Shown: piece by piece, positions 27,991-36,845 of the stretch
How the letters are laid out: each line of letters begins with the position of its first letter
Numbering within the stretch: position 1 is the first letter of the stretch
DNA from: Deltaproteobacteria bacterium
GTDB lineage: Bacteria > Desulfobacterota > Desulfuromonadia > Geobacterales > Pseudopelobacteraceae
DNA length: 38,873 bases
Direction: 5' to 3'
Assembly (NCBI GenBank): GCA_021780495.1
Contig: JAJXYO010000055.1
Coordinates: forward strand, 1-38,873
Made by a program: the position numbers and the translations under genes
Notes under the pieces: model-generated
Told to the model about the DNA's origin: nothing
Databases searched by the model: none
Seen by the model: only the letters and a program-made list of their open reading frames with translations

Positions 27991-28122
27991 AGCCCCCCTC
28001 CTGTATTTAAGGAGGGGCTGGGGGTGGTCAGGTTTTGGCTTTTGACTTCGTTTTTAACCATAAGATTGATGAGAATCAAAGGCAACCACCCCTAACCCCT
28101 CCTTGAAAGGAAGGAGGGGGAC
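27991..28122. repeat. GC-rich double-hairpin repeat (copy B, split halves)
   Basis: The left half (27991-28034) runs from AGCCCCCCTCC through AAGGAGGGGCTGGGGGTGGTCAGG. The right half (28083-28122) starts CAACCACCCCTAACCCCTCC and ends GGAAGGAGGGGGA. The halves are inverted copies around a 48-base centre, so the whole could fold into a large cruciform. It shares its building blocks with 19067-19153. It occupies most of the 377-base gap between the TonB receptor gene and the maturase gene; the remaining bases to 28233 show nothing recognisable. Confidence 0.75.
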
Positions 28123-28233
28123 AAAATGAAAACACCAAACCGGACAGCGCTGAGAAATCGTGCCGTCTATTTTTTATTTTATCAGCGTGTATCTAGCGTC
28201 CATCTGCGGGTAATGCCATGTATTCAGGTTGCT

Positions 28234-29535
28234 TCAGGCATCCTGTTTCGTGCCCTGATAGGCCAGATCCTGCCTGACCACCCGCTCCAGCACCGTATCG
28301 TAATACTCACGGCGGCAATCCACGGCATCGATCCCGCCGCTGCGCAGCAGGGTCAGCTGGCGGCAGCCGCCGAAACAGAGCGGCAGGTAGGCGCACGCCA
28401 GGCACTCCTCCGTCTTCCAGAGCGCCAGGTTGTGGGATTCAGCGTAATCCCCGATCCCCTCGGCCAGCGAACCGATGCGCAGCTGGGGGTAGGCCATGAA
28501 GGCCGGGCACTTGAAGAACGAGCCTTCATGGTCGATCACCAGGTCGTTCTCCAACTCGACCATGCAGGCCGCCAGTTTGGGCTTGGGGGCCGGGAAGCCC
28601 CGCCTGATGGTCTCCTCGCGCAGCCAGACACCGGCCTCCATCAGCCAGGGCTCATAGGAGCAGGCGCAGCCGCTGTTGAAGTCGCTCGGGACCCGCTCCC
28701 CGGCCTTGGGGATCACCGGGGCGAAGAGTACCGTGCCGACCCGGGCCGGGTCGATGCCCCGGGCCAGCAGGTCGTCGAGCATCTGCGGGAACTGACGGTA
28801 GTTGTCGCGGGTGTAGTTGCCCCCCAGCTGCAGCGGGACGATGTCGTAGACCTCCACCACGTTGCGCATGATGGCCGCATAGCTGCCGCGGCCGGAAACA
28901 AAGGGGCGGCTTCGGTCGTGCAGCTCGGCCGGGCCGTCCAGGGTGATCTTGGCCCCGGAGAGCCCCAGGCCAACCAGCTCCGCGGCGCAGGCGCGGTTCA
29001 GCAGGGTGCCGTTGGTGACCAGCGAAAAGCTGAAGGCCACCCCCTGCTTTTCAGCGGCCGCCCTGAGCGGCCGGGCGATGGCCCGGATCAGGTCGAGCGA
29101 GAGCAGCGGCTCGCCGCCGTAGAAGGTCAGCCGGACCGGCTGCCCTTGATCTATCCGCTCGCGCCGGATGGTCGCCACCAGCAGCCCGGCGGTCGCGGCG
29201 CTCATGTAGCGCCTGCCGCGGAAGGCCGCCTCGTAGCAGTAGGGGCAGGCCAGGTTGCAATCCAGGTTGAGCACCACCGTGGCGTTGAAGGGGGCGTTGG
29301 GGCGGGGGATATCGAAGATCGTCCGCATGCGCTGCTGCTCGGCCGCCCGCTCCGGGGTCAGGATGCCGAGCCGGGTCAGGACCTCTTGCTCCTCCGCCGG
29401 CAGGCTGCCCTCGCGGGCCGCCGCCAGCAGGTCGTCCGGCAACAGCACCACGGACGAGCGGACGGTGGAATAGACCAGGTTCATGCCCGGCTGGTCCGGA
29501 CAGGGGTAGATCTTCAGATAGGTAGACAGCTGCAT
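28234..29535 (-). CDS. Radical SAM/SPASM peptide maturase (geopeptide type)
   Basis: 433 residues from the ATG at 29535, chosen because GGAGG lies six bases before it; the frame stays open to 29661 through a repeat. The radical SAM site is CNLACPYC (Cys93, Cys97, Cys100), followed by RLTFYGGEPLLSLDL and FSLVTNGTLL. The C-terminal part has a SPASM-like cysteine set: SGCACSYEPW, FFKCPAF, and CLACAYLPLCFGGC, enough for two further Fe-S clusters. Such enzymes modify ribosomal peptides, often making thioether or C-C bonds. Residues 1-90 precede the cluster and may include a leader-binding region. A 32-residue Cys-rich peptide gene lies directly upstream on the same strand, with a terminator between. 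I believe the family corresponds to the 'putative geopeptide radical SAM maturase'; this is recalled, not searched. Confidence 0.88.
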   Translation of the reverse strand: MQLSTYLKIYPCPDQPGMNLVYSTVRSSVVLLPDDLLAAAREGSLPAEEQEVLTRLGILTPERAAEQQRMRTIFDIPRPNAPFNATVVLNLDCNLACPYCYEAAFRGRRYMSAATAGLLVATIRRERIDQGQPVRLTFYGGEPLLSLDLIRAIARPLRAAAEKQGVAFSFSLVTNGTLLNRACAAELVGLGLSGAKITLDGPAELHDRSRPFVSGRGSYAAIMRNVVEVYDIVPLQLGGNYTRDNYRQFPQMLDDLLARGIDPARVGTVLFAPVIPKAGERVPSDFNSGCACSYEPWLMEAGVWLREETIRRGFPAPKPKLAACMVELENDLVIDHEGSFFKCPAFMAYPQLRIGSLAEGIGDYAESHNLALWKTEECLACAYLPLCFGGCRQLTLLRSGGIDAVDCRREYYDTVLERVVRQDLAYQGTKQDA

Positions 29536-29558
29536 GACGGCCCTCCGGAGGGCTGAAT

Positions 29559-29599
29559 ACCCCTCCCCCTTTACAAAAGGGGGAATGAGGGGGATTTGA
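29559..29599. repeat. GC-rich hairpin repeat, different type (copy C)
   Basis: CCCCTCCCCCTTTACAAAAG followed by GGGGAATGAGGGGG. The core CCCCCTTT...AAAGGGGG folds into a hairpin. It lies upstream of the maturase start, within the segment between terminator and ribosome binding site, and resembles a different scattered repeat class than 19067-19153. It might affect the level of maturase mRNA. Confidence 0.55.
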
Positions 29600-29619
29600 T
29601 TCTGAATTCTGTTGTGTAC

Positions 29620-29643
29620 AAAAAAAGGGGGATCGCTCCCCCC
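29620..29643 (-). terminator. Intrinsic terminator between peptide gene and maturase gene
   Basis: On the minus strand GGGGG (29642-29638), loop AGCGAT, CCCCC (29631-29627), then seven T residues (29626-29620). It begins about 29 bases after the peptide stop and ends 85 bases before the maturase start. A stem of five G-C pairs can be partly read through, which would give much peptide mRNA and little enzyme mRNA. Confidence 0.8.
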
Positions 29644-29671
29644 TTCGGTGTTTCTATCCACTGAACCGCTA

Positions 29672-29770
29672 TCAGATCGGCATGAGAGCCGACCAGCAAC
29701 AAGCCATCATCGGGCCCATGAAGGCGCACTCGTTACCCGTTTCCAGTACTACCAGGCTGCTCTTTTTCAT
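29672..29770 (-). CDS. 32-residue Cys/Met-rich RiPP precursor (geopeptide-like)
   Basis: Too short for usual gene calls. The start at 29770 has AGAAGGAG about ten bases upstream. The N-terminal part, MKKSSLVVLETGN, looks like a short leader. The C-terminal part carries Cys15, Cys24 and Cys25 directly before Trp26, plus Met18, Met21, Met22 and Met30, with ECAFMGPMMACCW as the densest stretch. There is no double-Gly cleavage motif and no charged residue after Glu14. The gene lies 136 bases upstream of a radical SAM/SPASM maturase on the same strand and is driven by a near-consensus promoter. These traits together make it a likely substrate of that enzyme. The modification, the cleavage site, and whether the product is exported are unknown. 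The open frame extends to 29860, but the upstream part is not family-like. Confidence 0.82.
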   Translation of the reverse strand: MKKSSLVVLETGNECAFMGPMMACCWSALMPI

Positions 29771-29807
29771 CTGATTGTTTCTCCTTCTCTCGTGTGATGT
29801 AGTTCCG

Positions 29808-29830
29808 CGGGGGACGGCTCCGTCTCCCCG
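29808..29830 (-). promoter_or_regulatory. Stable hairpin in the leader of the peptide gene
   Basis: CGGGG-GACGG pairs with CCGTC-T-CCCCG (ten base pairs with one bulged base). It lies 38 bases before the peptide start codon and inside the predicted 5' leader. It could stabilise the abundant short mRNA or be a regulatory structure. I could not match it to a known riboswitch. Confidence 0.5.
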
Positions 29831-29892
29831 TCGGTGATAACTGTTGTGTGCCCCTGTCAAGATCTGCGCGAATCCTTCATTAAAGCTGGCCG

Positions 29893-29920
29893 GTTATACC
29901 ATACAAACCGCATTTGTCAA
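29893..29920 (-). promoter_or_regulatory. Strong sigma70 promoter of the peptide gene
   Basis: On the minus strand: TTGACA (29920-29915), a 16-base spacer, TATAAC (29898-29893). The transcript would have a leader of about 115 bases. A second TTGACA at 29860-29855 with a poorer -10 may be an alternative promoter. The 424-base region 29771-30194 thus holds this promoter, the leader hairpin and, to its right, an unassigned upstream region for the plus-strand operon with a TATAAAT-like box near 29980. Confidence 0.7.
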
Positions 29921-30194
29921 GCAGATAAAACCATTTTATACAATTGTGTAGATACGCTTAAGGCTCCGATATGCTTGTATAAATAATGAGTGGGCTGTAT
30001 TGGAAACAGCTGCGCGACCCCACGGAATCAGCGGTGTGCCGGTAATTTTTGTCCGCCACGACACGCAAGAATTGCCTGGACTCCCAGGCGGGTAAAGTTG
30101 CCCGTTAGTGTCCATCGGCACGATATGTTCATGGCGCTGTTTTGGTTGATATTTTGTTATTTTATCCCTATAGTTGCCGGACTTTTTGATTTTC

Positions 30195-31076
30195 ATGAGA
30201 ACACGACCCATGCCCATTGCCATCCTCTATGCCGTGATCTGTACCCTGCTGATGACCGTACCCTGCCATGCGGCGGACGTACTGATCATCGCCGATGCCC
30301 AGCTCAAGCCGGTCATGGAAGTCACTCAGGGCATGCGCAAGACCCTGCACGCCTCCACCAGGACCTATTCTCCGGCCGAGGTGCATGGCAACCTGGCGGC
30401 CATACTCAAGCAAGAGGATGCACGGGTGGTGGTCGCCCTGGGGCATGAAGCGCTGGGCGAAGCGCTGACCCTGCCCCCCGCTGTCCCGGTAATCTATGAT
30501 ATGGTGATAACGCCGCCGGCCGTCAGCCGTCCCAATACCGCCGGCTTCTACATGGCCACCCCCGTCAGCGAGTACGCCGCCCTGCTGAGACATTACCTGC
30601 CGGCCCTGCGGCATGTGGCGGTGGTCTCCAGCCGCGACTTCCTGAACACCCTGGCCAATAACGTTTCCGCCCCGCTCAGCACTTTTCCCGTCAGGAATAC
30701 GGTCGAGTTCGTCAAAAGGATCAAAGAACAGGACAACGCCGACGCCATCCTGCTGCTGCCGGATAGCGCGATCATGTCGGCGACCGCCATGCAGGAAGCC
30801 TACCTGCTTTCCTACCGGCGCCGCATCCCGCTGCTGGGGATTTCCGAGCGGCACGTCAAGGAGGGGGCCCTGCTGGCGCTGGTGGTGGATATGGCCGCTG
30901 CCGGCAAGGTGATCGGCGAGTATGCCGCCAGGGCCCTGAAGAGCGGGAGTGTCGGCCATCATCCGGCCCTGCCGCCTCGCAAGTTCGATCTGTTCATCAA
31001 CCTGGATACGGCCCGCAAGATGCGCATCGCCATCCCGGATGAGGTTGTGCGCATGGCCACCAGGACCTACCCATGA
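30195..31076 (+). CDS. Periplasmic ABC-type substrate-binding protein (PF04392-like), sensor partner
   Basis: 293 residues from the ATG at 30195; TTG at 30174 and ATG at 30210 are in frame, and none has a good ribosome binding site. A signal peptide ([19 protein letters not shown]) is followed by [17 protein letters not shown]. The two-lobed pattern ([66 protein letters not shown]) is that of YtrA/ABC_sub_bind proteins, which often bind small organic ligands. No permease or ATPase is nearby. Its stop overlaps the start of a hybrid histidine kinase (ATGA), so it is more likely a ligand-sensing subunit of that kinase than part of a transporter. Confidence 0.83.
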   Translation: MRTRPMPIAILYAVICTLLMTVPCHAADVLIIADAQLKPVMEVTQGMRKTLHASTRTYSPAEVHGNLAAILKQEDARVVVALGHEALGEALTLPPAVPVIYDMVITPPAVSRPNTAGFYMATPVSEYAALLRHYLPALRHVAVVSSRDFLNTLANNVSAPLSTFPVRNTVEFVKRIKEQDNADAILLLPDSAIMSATAMQEAYLLSYRRRIPLLGISERHVKEGALLALVVDMAAAGKVIGEYAARALKSGSVGHHPALPPRKFDLFINLDTARKMRIAIPDEVVRMATRTYP

Positions 31077-33394
31077 ACCGGCTTACCTCGAAAATAACCT
31101 TCCGCGTCAAGGCACTGCTTTTCATGATTCCGCTCCTGCTGGTGATGTCGTTCGTCCATACCTGGGAATCGATCCGGGTCGGCAAGGCGGTTATCCGCAG
31201 CGAGCTCATCAAGCGCGCCGAGGCGATCACCACCCTGGCGACCAAGACCGGTGAACTGCCGATCCTCTCCGGCAATCCCGAGCAGCTGAAAAGCACCGCG
31301 GCCTTTCTCAAATCCAATACCGAGGTGGCGGCGGTCACCTTCTATGACACGCGGATGAAACCGTTGATCCATGACGGTCAGCCGCTGACCCGGCAACCGG
31401 CCGGCCCGCCGGCAACGACGGCCCTCACCATGTCCGAGGAGCGGGACACCTTCGTCTTTTACGCACCGGTCTACACCGAGAGACTGCAATCCGATTTCGA
31501 CATCATCAACGACACCGGTAGCGCGCACAGAGACCAGGAGATCATCGGCTGGATCAGGATCGATTTTTCCAAGGACTCGCTGCGCCAAAACGAGAGGGAC
31601 ATCGTGGCGCGCGGTGTAGCGCTGTCGCTGGTCTTTGCCGTAGCAAGCTGTATTGCGGCCTTTTTCCTGATGGGGGTGGCCACCCGTCCGTTGCGCCAGA
31701 TCGTCCGGATGGCCGATGACGTATCTCACGGGGATTTCAGCGGCGAGTTCGAAATCCGGCAGCATGACGAAGTGGGCGCCCTGGCCAGATCGTTCTCCAC
31801 CATGCGCCACACGATCCGCCAGGTTCTGCAGCAAACCGACGGGCTGATCAGTGCGGTGCAGGAGGGGCACCTGGACAGCCGCAGCGATGCCGACCAGTTC
31901 GAGGGCGAATGGCGCACCCTGGTCAATGGGGTTAATAATCTGGCCGGAGCCTTTGCCCAGGGGGCGCTGGCGCTGAAAAACGCCAAGGAACAGGCCGAGA
32001 CGGCCAACCGCGCCAAGAGCGAGTTCATCTCCAGCATGAGCCACGAACTGCGCACGCCGTTGAACGCGATCCTGGGTTACGCCCAGATCCTCAAGCGCCA
32101 GGACAACCTGACCGGGGCCCAGCAACAACAGCTGGAGATCATGCACAGCAGCGGCGAGCACCTGCTGACCCTGATCAACGACATCCTGGATGTGGGCAAA
32201 ATCGAGGCGCAGAAAATGGATATCGAGCAGCTGGCCTTCGATCTGCCGGCGCTCATGCGCCAGGTGTTCGACCTGACCCGTCTGAACGCCGAGAAGAAGG
32301 AGCTGCGCTTCCTGTATGAGGAGCAAACGCCACTGCCGCCCTATGTGTACGGGGATGAGCGCAAGCTGCGCCAGATCCTGCTGAACCTGCTCTCCAACGC
32401 AGTCAAGAACACCCGCCAGGGGAGCGTGACCCTGCGCGTGGCCTACGATCCGGCCTGTGGCGGAACCTTCCGCTGTGACGTGGCAGATACCGGCGTGGGC
32501 ATACCGGCCGACAAGCTGGAGACGATCTTCGAGCCGTTTACCCAGTTGTCCGGCAGCGATCAGCTGCGCGAGGGCACCGGTCTGGGACTGCACATCACCC
32601 GCCGTCTGCTGGGACTGATGCAGGGCAGCCTGGCTGTGGAGAGTGTGGTCGGCCGGGGGAGCACCTTCCACCTGGAGCTGGCACTGCCGCCGGTAGCCGA
32701 CCCGGAACAGGCGCCGGAGCAGATGGAGCAAACGGTGACCGGTTACCGCGGCGAGCGCAAACGGATCCTGATCGTCGATGACAATGTGAGCAACACCGCC
32801 ATGCTGGTTTCGCTGCTGGAACCGCTCGGCTTCGAGGTCGATACCGCCTGCAACGGTGAGGAAGCGCTGGGCAGGTCGCGTGAACAACAGCCGGAGCTGG
32901 TACTGATGGATCTGGTGATGCCGCTGATGGATGGGCTGGAGGCAACCAGGCTGATGCGGGCCGACCCGCGTTTCAACCGGACCGTCATCATCGGCGCTTC
33001 GGCAACCGTGAGCAATAGCGGCCTCAATAACGAGTTCGTCAAGATCTGCGACGATTTCATCGTCAAGCCGATCCGGATTAATCTACTGCTGGAGAAGATC
33101 GGCCGCCGGCTGGGGATCGAGTGGGAGACCATGGAGATCCCGCTAGCGGCCAGGGAAACGTTTGCCGGGCTGGAGAACAACGAACTGCCGGCGCCACCGC
33201 CAGCCGAACTGGATGGGCTGCTGGATCTGGCCCTGAGGGGAGATATGCGGGGGGTGGAGGAGTGGGCCGCCGGACTGGAGCAGCAGGATGTACGTTACCG
33301 CAATTTTGCCGGCAGACTGAAGGAGCTTGCCGGAAGTTTCAGGACCAGGGCCGTTCTGGCGCTGGTTAAACGATGCCGTGGAGAAGAACTATGA
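31073..33394 (+). CDS. Membrane hybrid histidine kinase (HAMP-HisKA-HATPase-REC)
   Basis: 773 residues. A transmembrane segment near 15-30 ([14 protein letters not shown]) and another near 180-205 bracket a periplasmic sensor region with no recognised fold. A HAMP domain ([18 protein letters not shown]) and coiled coil lead to HisKA with phospho-acceptor His324 ([16 protein letters not shown]). HATPase motifs are [12 protein letters not shown] and GTGLGLHIT. The receiver has the phospho-acceptor Asp near 613 ([13 protein letters not shown]). A helical C-terminal tail ([19 protein letters not shown]) resembles those of BarA-like kinases but lacks an obvious HPt histidine. Both ends overlap neighbouring genes as ATGA, giving strict coupling with the binding protein and the next kinase. 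Ligand unknown. Confidence 0.93.
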   Translation: MNRLTSKITFRVKALLFMIPLLLVMSFVHTWESIRVGKAVIRSELIKRAEAITTLATKTGELPILSGNPEQLKSTAAFLKSNTEVAAVTFYDTRMKPLIHDGQPLTRQPAGPPATTALTMSEERDTFVFYAPVYTERLQSDFDIINDTGSAHRDQEIIGWIRIDFSKDSLRQNERDIVARGVALSLVFAVASCIAAFFLMGVATRPLRQIVRMADDVSHGDFSGEFEIRQHDEVGALARSFSTMRHTIRQVLQQTDGLISAVQEGHLDSRSDADQFEGEWRTLVNGVNNLAGAFAQGALALKNAKEQAETANRAKSEFISSMSHELRTPLNAILGYAQILKRQDNLTGAQQQQLEIMHSSGEHLLTLINDILDVGKIEAQKMDIEQLAFDLPALMRQVFDLTRLNAEKKELRFLYEEQTPLPPYVYGDERKLRQILLNLLSNAVKNTRQGSVTLRVAYDPACGGTFRCDVADTGVGIPADKLETIFEPFTQLSGSDQLREGTGLGLHITRRLLGLMQGSLAVESVVGRGSTFHLELALPPVADPEQAPEQMEQTVTGYRGERKRILIVDDNVSNTAMLVSLLEPLGFEVDTACNGEEALGRSREQQPELVLMDLVMPLMDGLEATRLMRADPRFNRTVIIGASATVSNSGLNNEFVKICDDFIVKPIRINLLLEKIGRRLGIEWETMEIPLAARETFAGLENNELPAPPPAELDGLLDLALRGDMRGVEEWAAGLEQQDVRYRNFAGRLKELAGSFRTRAVLALVKRCRGEEL

Positions 33395-35508
33395 GTCTCG
33401 ATATACACAATGCAGCGCCTTGCGACGGCCGTAAACCGGTGATTTTGGTGGTTGACGACGACAGCAACAACCTGGCCGTGCTCCGCGATTGCCTGACGGA
33501 CTTCAATTATACCGTCCTGATGGCCGAGGACGGCGAGAGCACCGTCAGCCGGGCGGATTACGCCCGCCCCGACCTGATCATGCTGGACATCATGATGCCG
33601 GGCGTGGACGGCTACGAAACCTGCCGTCGCCTGAAACGCCAGGAGAGCACCCGCGATATTCCGGTGATCTTCATGTCGGCCCTGGCCGAGACCGGACACA
33701 AGGTGCATGGCCTGGAAGCCGGGGCGGTGGATTACGTTACCAAGCCTTTCCAGCAGGAGGAGCTGCTGGCCCGGGTGGGGGTGCACCTGAGCATCCGCGA
33801 CCTGAACCGCCGCCTGAAGGAAGCCAACGAATTGCTGGAGGCGCGGGTCGAGGCGCGCACCAGGGATCTGGCCATTGCCAACCGGGTGCTGGAGGATGAA
33901 ATTGCCGAGCGCCAGGCGGCACAGGAGCAGCTCCAGGAACAAGCCGTGATCCTGGAGGAGAAGTTTGAAGAGTTACAGCTGGCACAGGTGGCGCTCAGCA
34001 CCAGCGAACAGAAGTTCCGGGCCATCTTCGACCAGACCTTCCAGTTGATCGGCCTGACCACACCCGAGGGGCTCATGCTGGAGGCCAACCAGACCGCCCT
34101 GGCCTTCTGCGGGGCATCGGAATCCGAGATCCTGAACAAACCCCTCTGGGAGAGCCCCTGGTGGGCTCATTCCGGCGAGCAGTGCGAACGCGTCCGCAAG
34201 GCCGTGCAGCAGGCGGCAGCCGGTGAGTTCGTTCGTTTCGAGGCCACCCACCAGACCCCGGACGGGACCACCCATTATATCGATTTCTCGCTGAAGCCGG
34301 TCATGGATAGCGCAGGAAAGGTCGTGCTGCTGATTCCCGAGGGTCGCGACATTACCTCGTTCAAGAAACTGGAAGAGCAGCTCCGGCAATCGCAGAAGAT
34401 GGAGGCGATCGGTACCTTGGCCGGGGGGGTGGCCCATGACTTCAACAACATCCTGACCGTCATTATGGGTCTGGGCAGTATTCTGCAGATCAAACTGAAG
34501 GACAGTGCCACCCTGCGCCAGTACGCCGACGACATACTGGTGGCGGCCGATAAGGCCGCCATGCTGACCCACAGCCTGCTGGCCTTCAGCCGCAAACAGA
34601 TCATGCAGTCCCGGCCGGAGAAGATCAATGCTATCGTTTTGACCATCGACAAGCTCCTGCGCCGGGTCATCGGCGAGGATATCGAACTGCACTGCTCCCT
34701 GGCGCCCGAGGAGCTGATGATCATGGCCGATGGCAGCCAGATCGAACAGGTGCTGATGAACCTGACGGTCAACGCACGCGATGCCATGCTCCGGGGAGGG
34801 ATCATCAGCATATCCACCGAGCGCCTGGAGCTGACGGAAGGGCTGCTCGACACCTCGCTCAAACCGGGCTCCTATGCCCGGATTACGGTTGCCGATACCG
34901 GCTGCGGCATGAACACAACCACCCGCGAGAGAATCTTCGAGCCGTTCTTCACCACCAAGGAGGTCGGCAAAGGCACCGGGCTGGGGCTCTCCATCGTCTA
35001 TGGCATCATCAAGCAGCATGGCGGCGAGATATCGGTGTACAGTGAGGTCGGCAAAGGGACCTGCTTCAAGATCTATCTGCCGCTGATAGAAGCGTCCGAG
35101 ACCGGCCGCGCAAGCTATCCGGTCCCACAGGTAGCGGGAGGCAAGGAAACGATCCTGCTGGCCGAGGACAATGACGGCGTCCGGGGTTTCATGGTCCAGG
35201 CCCTGGAGGATTACGGGTATCGCGTGATCGCGGCTCCGGACGGCGAGGAGGCACTGAGGAAATACCGGGCCAATAACGACCGGATTCAGCTCCTGCTGCT
35301 GGATGTGGTCATGCCAAAGATGAACGGGCAAGAGGTGTACGACGCTATCGTGCAGGAGGGGAAGCGGATTCCGGTGCTTTTCTCCAGCGGCTATACCGCC
35401 GATATCATCGAACAGAAAGGGATCGTGGGAGAGGTCGGTTTTCTGGCCAAACCGGTCACGGTGCAGATGCTGCTGACAAAGGTCAGGGAGGTGCTGGATC
35501 AGCGCTAA
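33391..35508 (+). CDS. Soluble hybrid kinase (REC-PAS-HisKA-HATPase-REC)
   Basis: 705 residues from the ATG at 33391, which has GGAG and overlaps the previous stop; an earlier ATG at 33373 is less likely. An N-terminal receiver with Asp66 ([16 protein letters not shown]) is followed by coiled coil, a PAS domain (about 210-330), HisKA with His349 ([16 protein letters not shown], the NtrB-like type), HATPase ([36 protein letters not shown]) and a C-terminal receiver with Asp638 ([13 protein letters not shown]). No membrane segment and no DNA-binding or enzymatic output is present. With the upstream kinase it forms a phosphorelay whose final output must be encoded elsewhere. The transcript runs into the hairpin at 35546-35582. 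Confidence 0.93.
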   Translation: MSLDIHNAAPCDGRKPVILVVDDDSNNLAVLRDCLTDFNYTVLMAEDGESTVSRADYARPDLIMLDIMMPGVDGYETCRRLKRQESTRDIPVIFMSALAETGHKVHGLEAGAVDYVTKPFQQEELLARVGVHLSIRDLNRRLKEANELLEARVEARTRDLAIANRVLEDEIAERQAAQEQLQEQAVILEEKFEELQLAQVALSTSEQKFRAIFDQTFQLIGLTTPEGLMLEANQTALAFCGASESEILNKPLWESPWWAHSGEQCERVRKAVQQAAAGEFVRFEATHQTPDGTTHYIDFSLKPVMDSAGKVVLLIPEGRDITSFKKLEEQLRQSQKMEAIGTLAGGVAHDFNNILTVIMGLGSILQIKLKDSATLRQYADDILVAADKAAMLTHSLLAFSRKQIMQSRPEKINAIVLTIDKLLRRVIGEDIELHCSLAPEELMIMADGSQIEQVLMNLTVNARDAMLRGGIISISTERLELTEGLLDTSLKPGSYARITVADTGCGMNTTTRERIFEPFFTTKEVGKGTGLGLSIVYGIIKQHGGEISVYSEVGKGTCFKIYLPLIEASETGRASYPVPQVAGGKETILLAEDNDGVRGFMVQALEDYGYRVIAAPDGEEALRKYRANNDRIQLLLLDVVMPKMNGQEVYDAIVQEGKRIPVLFSSGYTADIIEQKGIVGEVGFLAKPVTVQMLLTKVREVLDQR

Positions 35509-35545
35509 TGCGACACAGCAGGATGTAAGGAGCGACAATACTCAG

Positions 35546-35582
35546 GCACGGGCGAAGCAGATCATATCTGCTTCGCCCGTGC
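35546..35582. terminator. 17-bp perfect hairpin between convergent genes
   Basis: GCACGGGCGAAGCAGAT pairs without mismatch with ATCTGCTTCGCCCGTGC around the loop CAT. It lies between the convergent kinase (ends 35508) and aminotransferase (ends 35596) genes and could end transcription from both. No T run follows. The GGGCGAAGC core is shared with the hairpin at 13207-13235. Confidence 0.7.
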
Positions 35583-35595
35583 TGGTTGATCCGCC

Positions 35596-36759
35596 CTATC
35601 GTCTGAACTCGGCTATCACCGCCGTGAGCGCCGCAACCACGTCACGGGCATCGTCCATGGTCATCTTGGGAAAGAGCGGCAGGGAAAGGATCCGCTCGGA
35701 AGCGTAGCTGGCGTTGGGCAGCTCACTATCCGGCACCGGCATGTGCTCGCGGTACCAGGCATGGTGATGAATGGCCTTGTAGTGCAGACCGCTGCCGATG
35801 TTGTACTTCTTCAGCTCTTCCATGAAGCGGTCGCGACCAATGGCCAGCTGCTCAATCCTGAGCAGCGGCGTGTACAGGTGCCAGGCGTGGCGCTGCTGGT
35901 AGGGCGCATAGCGCGGCAGGGCCAACTCGGCCACAGCGGCCAGCTCCTGATTGTAAAACTCGGCAATTTCGCGACGCCGGTCGATGAACCCGTCCAGCCT
36001 GGGCAGTTGGTGGATACCGATGGCGGCCTGGATATCCATCATATTGTACTTGAAACCGGGCATGAGGATATCGTAGTTGGGGGTGCCGCTGGCAGTAACG
36101 CGCTTCCAGGCCTCGCGGCTGATGCCATGGAACTTCATCAGCGAGACCTCTTCGGCCAGGTTCTCGTCGGCGGTGCAGACCATGCCCCCCTCGCCGGTGG
36201 TGATGTTCTTGTTGGGATGGAAGGAGAAGATCGAGATCGACTCCAGCGAACCGATGCGTCGGCCTTTATACTCGGTACCGACGGCATGGGCGGCATCTTC
36301 GATGATGGTCAGACCAAACTCCCTGGCCAGGTCAAAGAGCGGATCCATATCGCAGGACTGGCCGGCAAAATGTACCGGAATGATCGCCCTGGTACGCGGT
36401 GTGATCTTTTCGCGGATCCGGCCCACATCGATGTTGAGCGTCCCCGGCTCTATATCCACCAGCACCGGCGTACCGCCGCACAGGATGATCATGCTGACGG
36501 TCGAGGCAAAGGTCATGGGGGTGGTGATGATCTCATCCCCCTCCTTGATGCCCAGGGCCAGCAGTGTCAGGTGCAGGCCGGCGGTGGCCGAGGTCAGCGG
36601 TATCGCAAAGGGCGCTCCGACATAGGCCTTGAAGGCCTCTTCAAAGCGTTTGACCTTGGGACCGGTGGTGATCCAGCCGGATTTGAGCGAATCAACGACC
36701 TCGTTGATCTCGGCATCTTCGATGGTAGGGGTGGAAAAAGGGAGGAAGGTTGCACGCAT
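35596..36759 (-). CDS. DegT/DnrJ/EryC1/StrS-family PLP aminotransferase
   Basis: 387 residues. The N-terminus (FLPFSTPTIEDAEINEVVDS) and LTSATAGLHLTLLALGIKEG are typical of sugar aminotransferases such as ArnB and PseC. The PLP lysine is in SIFSFHPNKNITTGEGG, and EDAAHAVGTEYKG supplies the Asp that contacts the cofactor ring. The family transfers an amino group from glutamate to a nucleotide-linked keto-sugar, in surface polysaccharide or lipid A synthesis. No other sugar gene lies in the window, so the substrate cannot be placed. AAGGAG is present about 13 bases before the ATG, which is long. It borders the AT-rich restriction-modification island. Confidence 0.9.
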   Translation of the reverse strand: MRATFLPFSTPTIEDAEINEVVDSLKSGWITTGPKVKRFEEAFKAYVGAPFAIPLTSATAGLHLTLLALGIKEGDEIITTPMTFASTVSMIILCGGTPVLVDIEPGTLNIDVGRIREKITPRTRAIIPVHFAGQSCDMDPLFDLAREFGLTIIEDAAHAVGTEYKGRRIGSLESISIFSFHPNKNITTGEGGMVCTADENLAEEVSLMKFHGISREAWKRVTASGTPNYDILMPGFKYNMMDIQAAIGIHQLPRLDGFIDRRREIAEFYNQELAAVAELALPRYAPYQQRHAWHLYTPLLRIEQLAIGRDRFMEELKKYNIGSGLHYKAIHHHAWYREHMPVPDSELPNASYASERILSLPLFPKMTMDDARDVVAALTAVIAEFRR

Positions 36760-36780
36760 GGTGTGTGGGATGCTCCTTGG

Positions 36781-36799
36781 TAATTTATTCGATAAATTA
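36781..36799. other. 19-base inverted repeat at the left edge of the R-M island
   Basis: TAATTTAT-TCG-ATAAATTA is perfect around three bases. It lies in an AT-rich 118-base region between the aminotransferase start (36759) and the RHH gene. It could be an operator or part of a promoter, or mark the boundary of transferred DNA. Confidence 0.35.
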
Positions 36800-36845
36800 G
36801 CATATAAATTAAAAACAATAAAAGAGTCAAACTATTGTTACTTGA

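Noticed and set aside
28126..29556. 476-residue open frame on plus
   Set aside because: Antisense shadow of the radical SAM maturase, whose cysteine motifs are intact on the other strand.
25874..29770. TonB receptor as exporter or importer for the peptide product
   Set aside because: The receptor has its own promoter and terminator, opposite strand, and no shared features with the peptide cassette; proximity alone is not evidence.
29941..30194. Cyclic di-GMP (GEMM) riboswitch before the binding-protein operon
   Set aside because: Geobacter-type genomes often carry these, but the core sequence and paired helices were not found.
31067..32887. 606-residue open frame on minus
   Set aside because: It is fully antisense to the hybrid kinase, with low-complexity Gln/Leu/Val/Arg-rich composition typical of reverse-strand shadows of GC-rich genes.
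33973..35538. 521-residue open frame on minus
   Set aside because: Antisense shadow of the second hybrid kinase, which has complete REC, PAS, HisKA, HATPase and REC domains.
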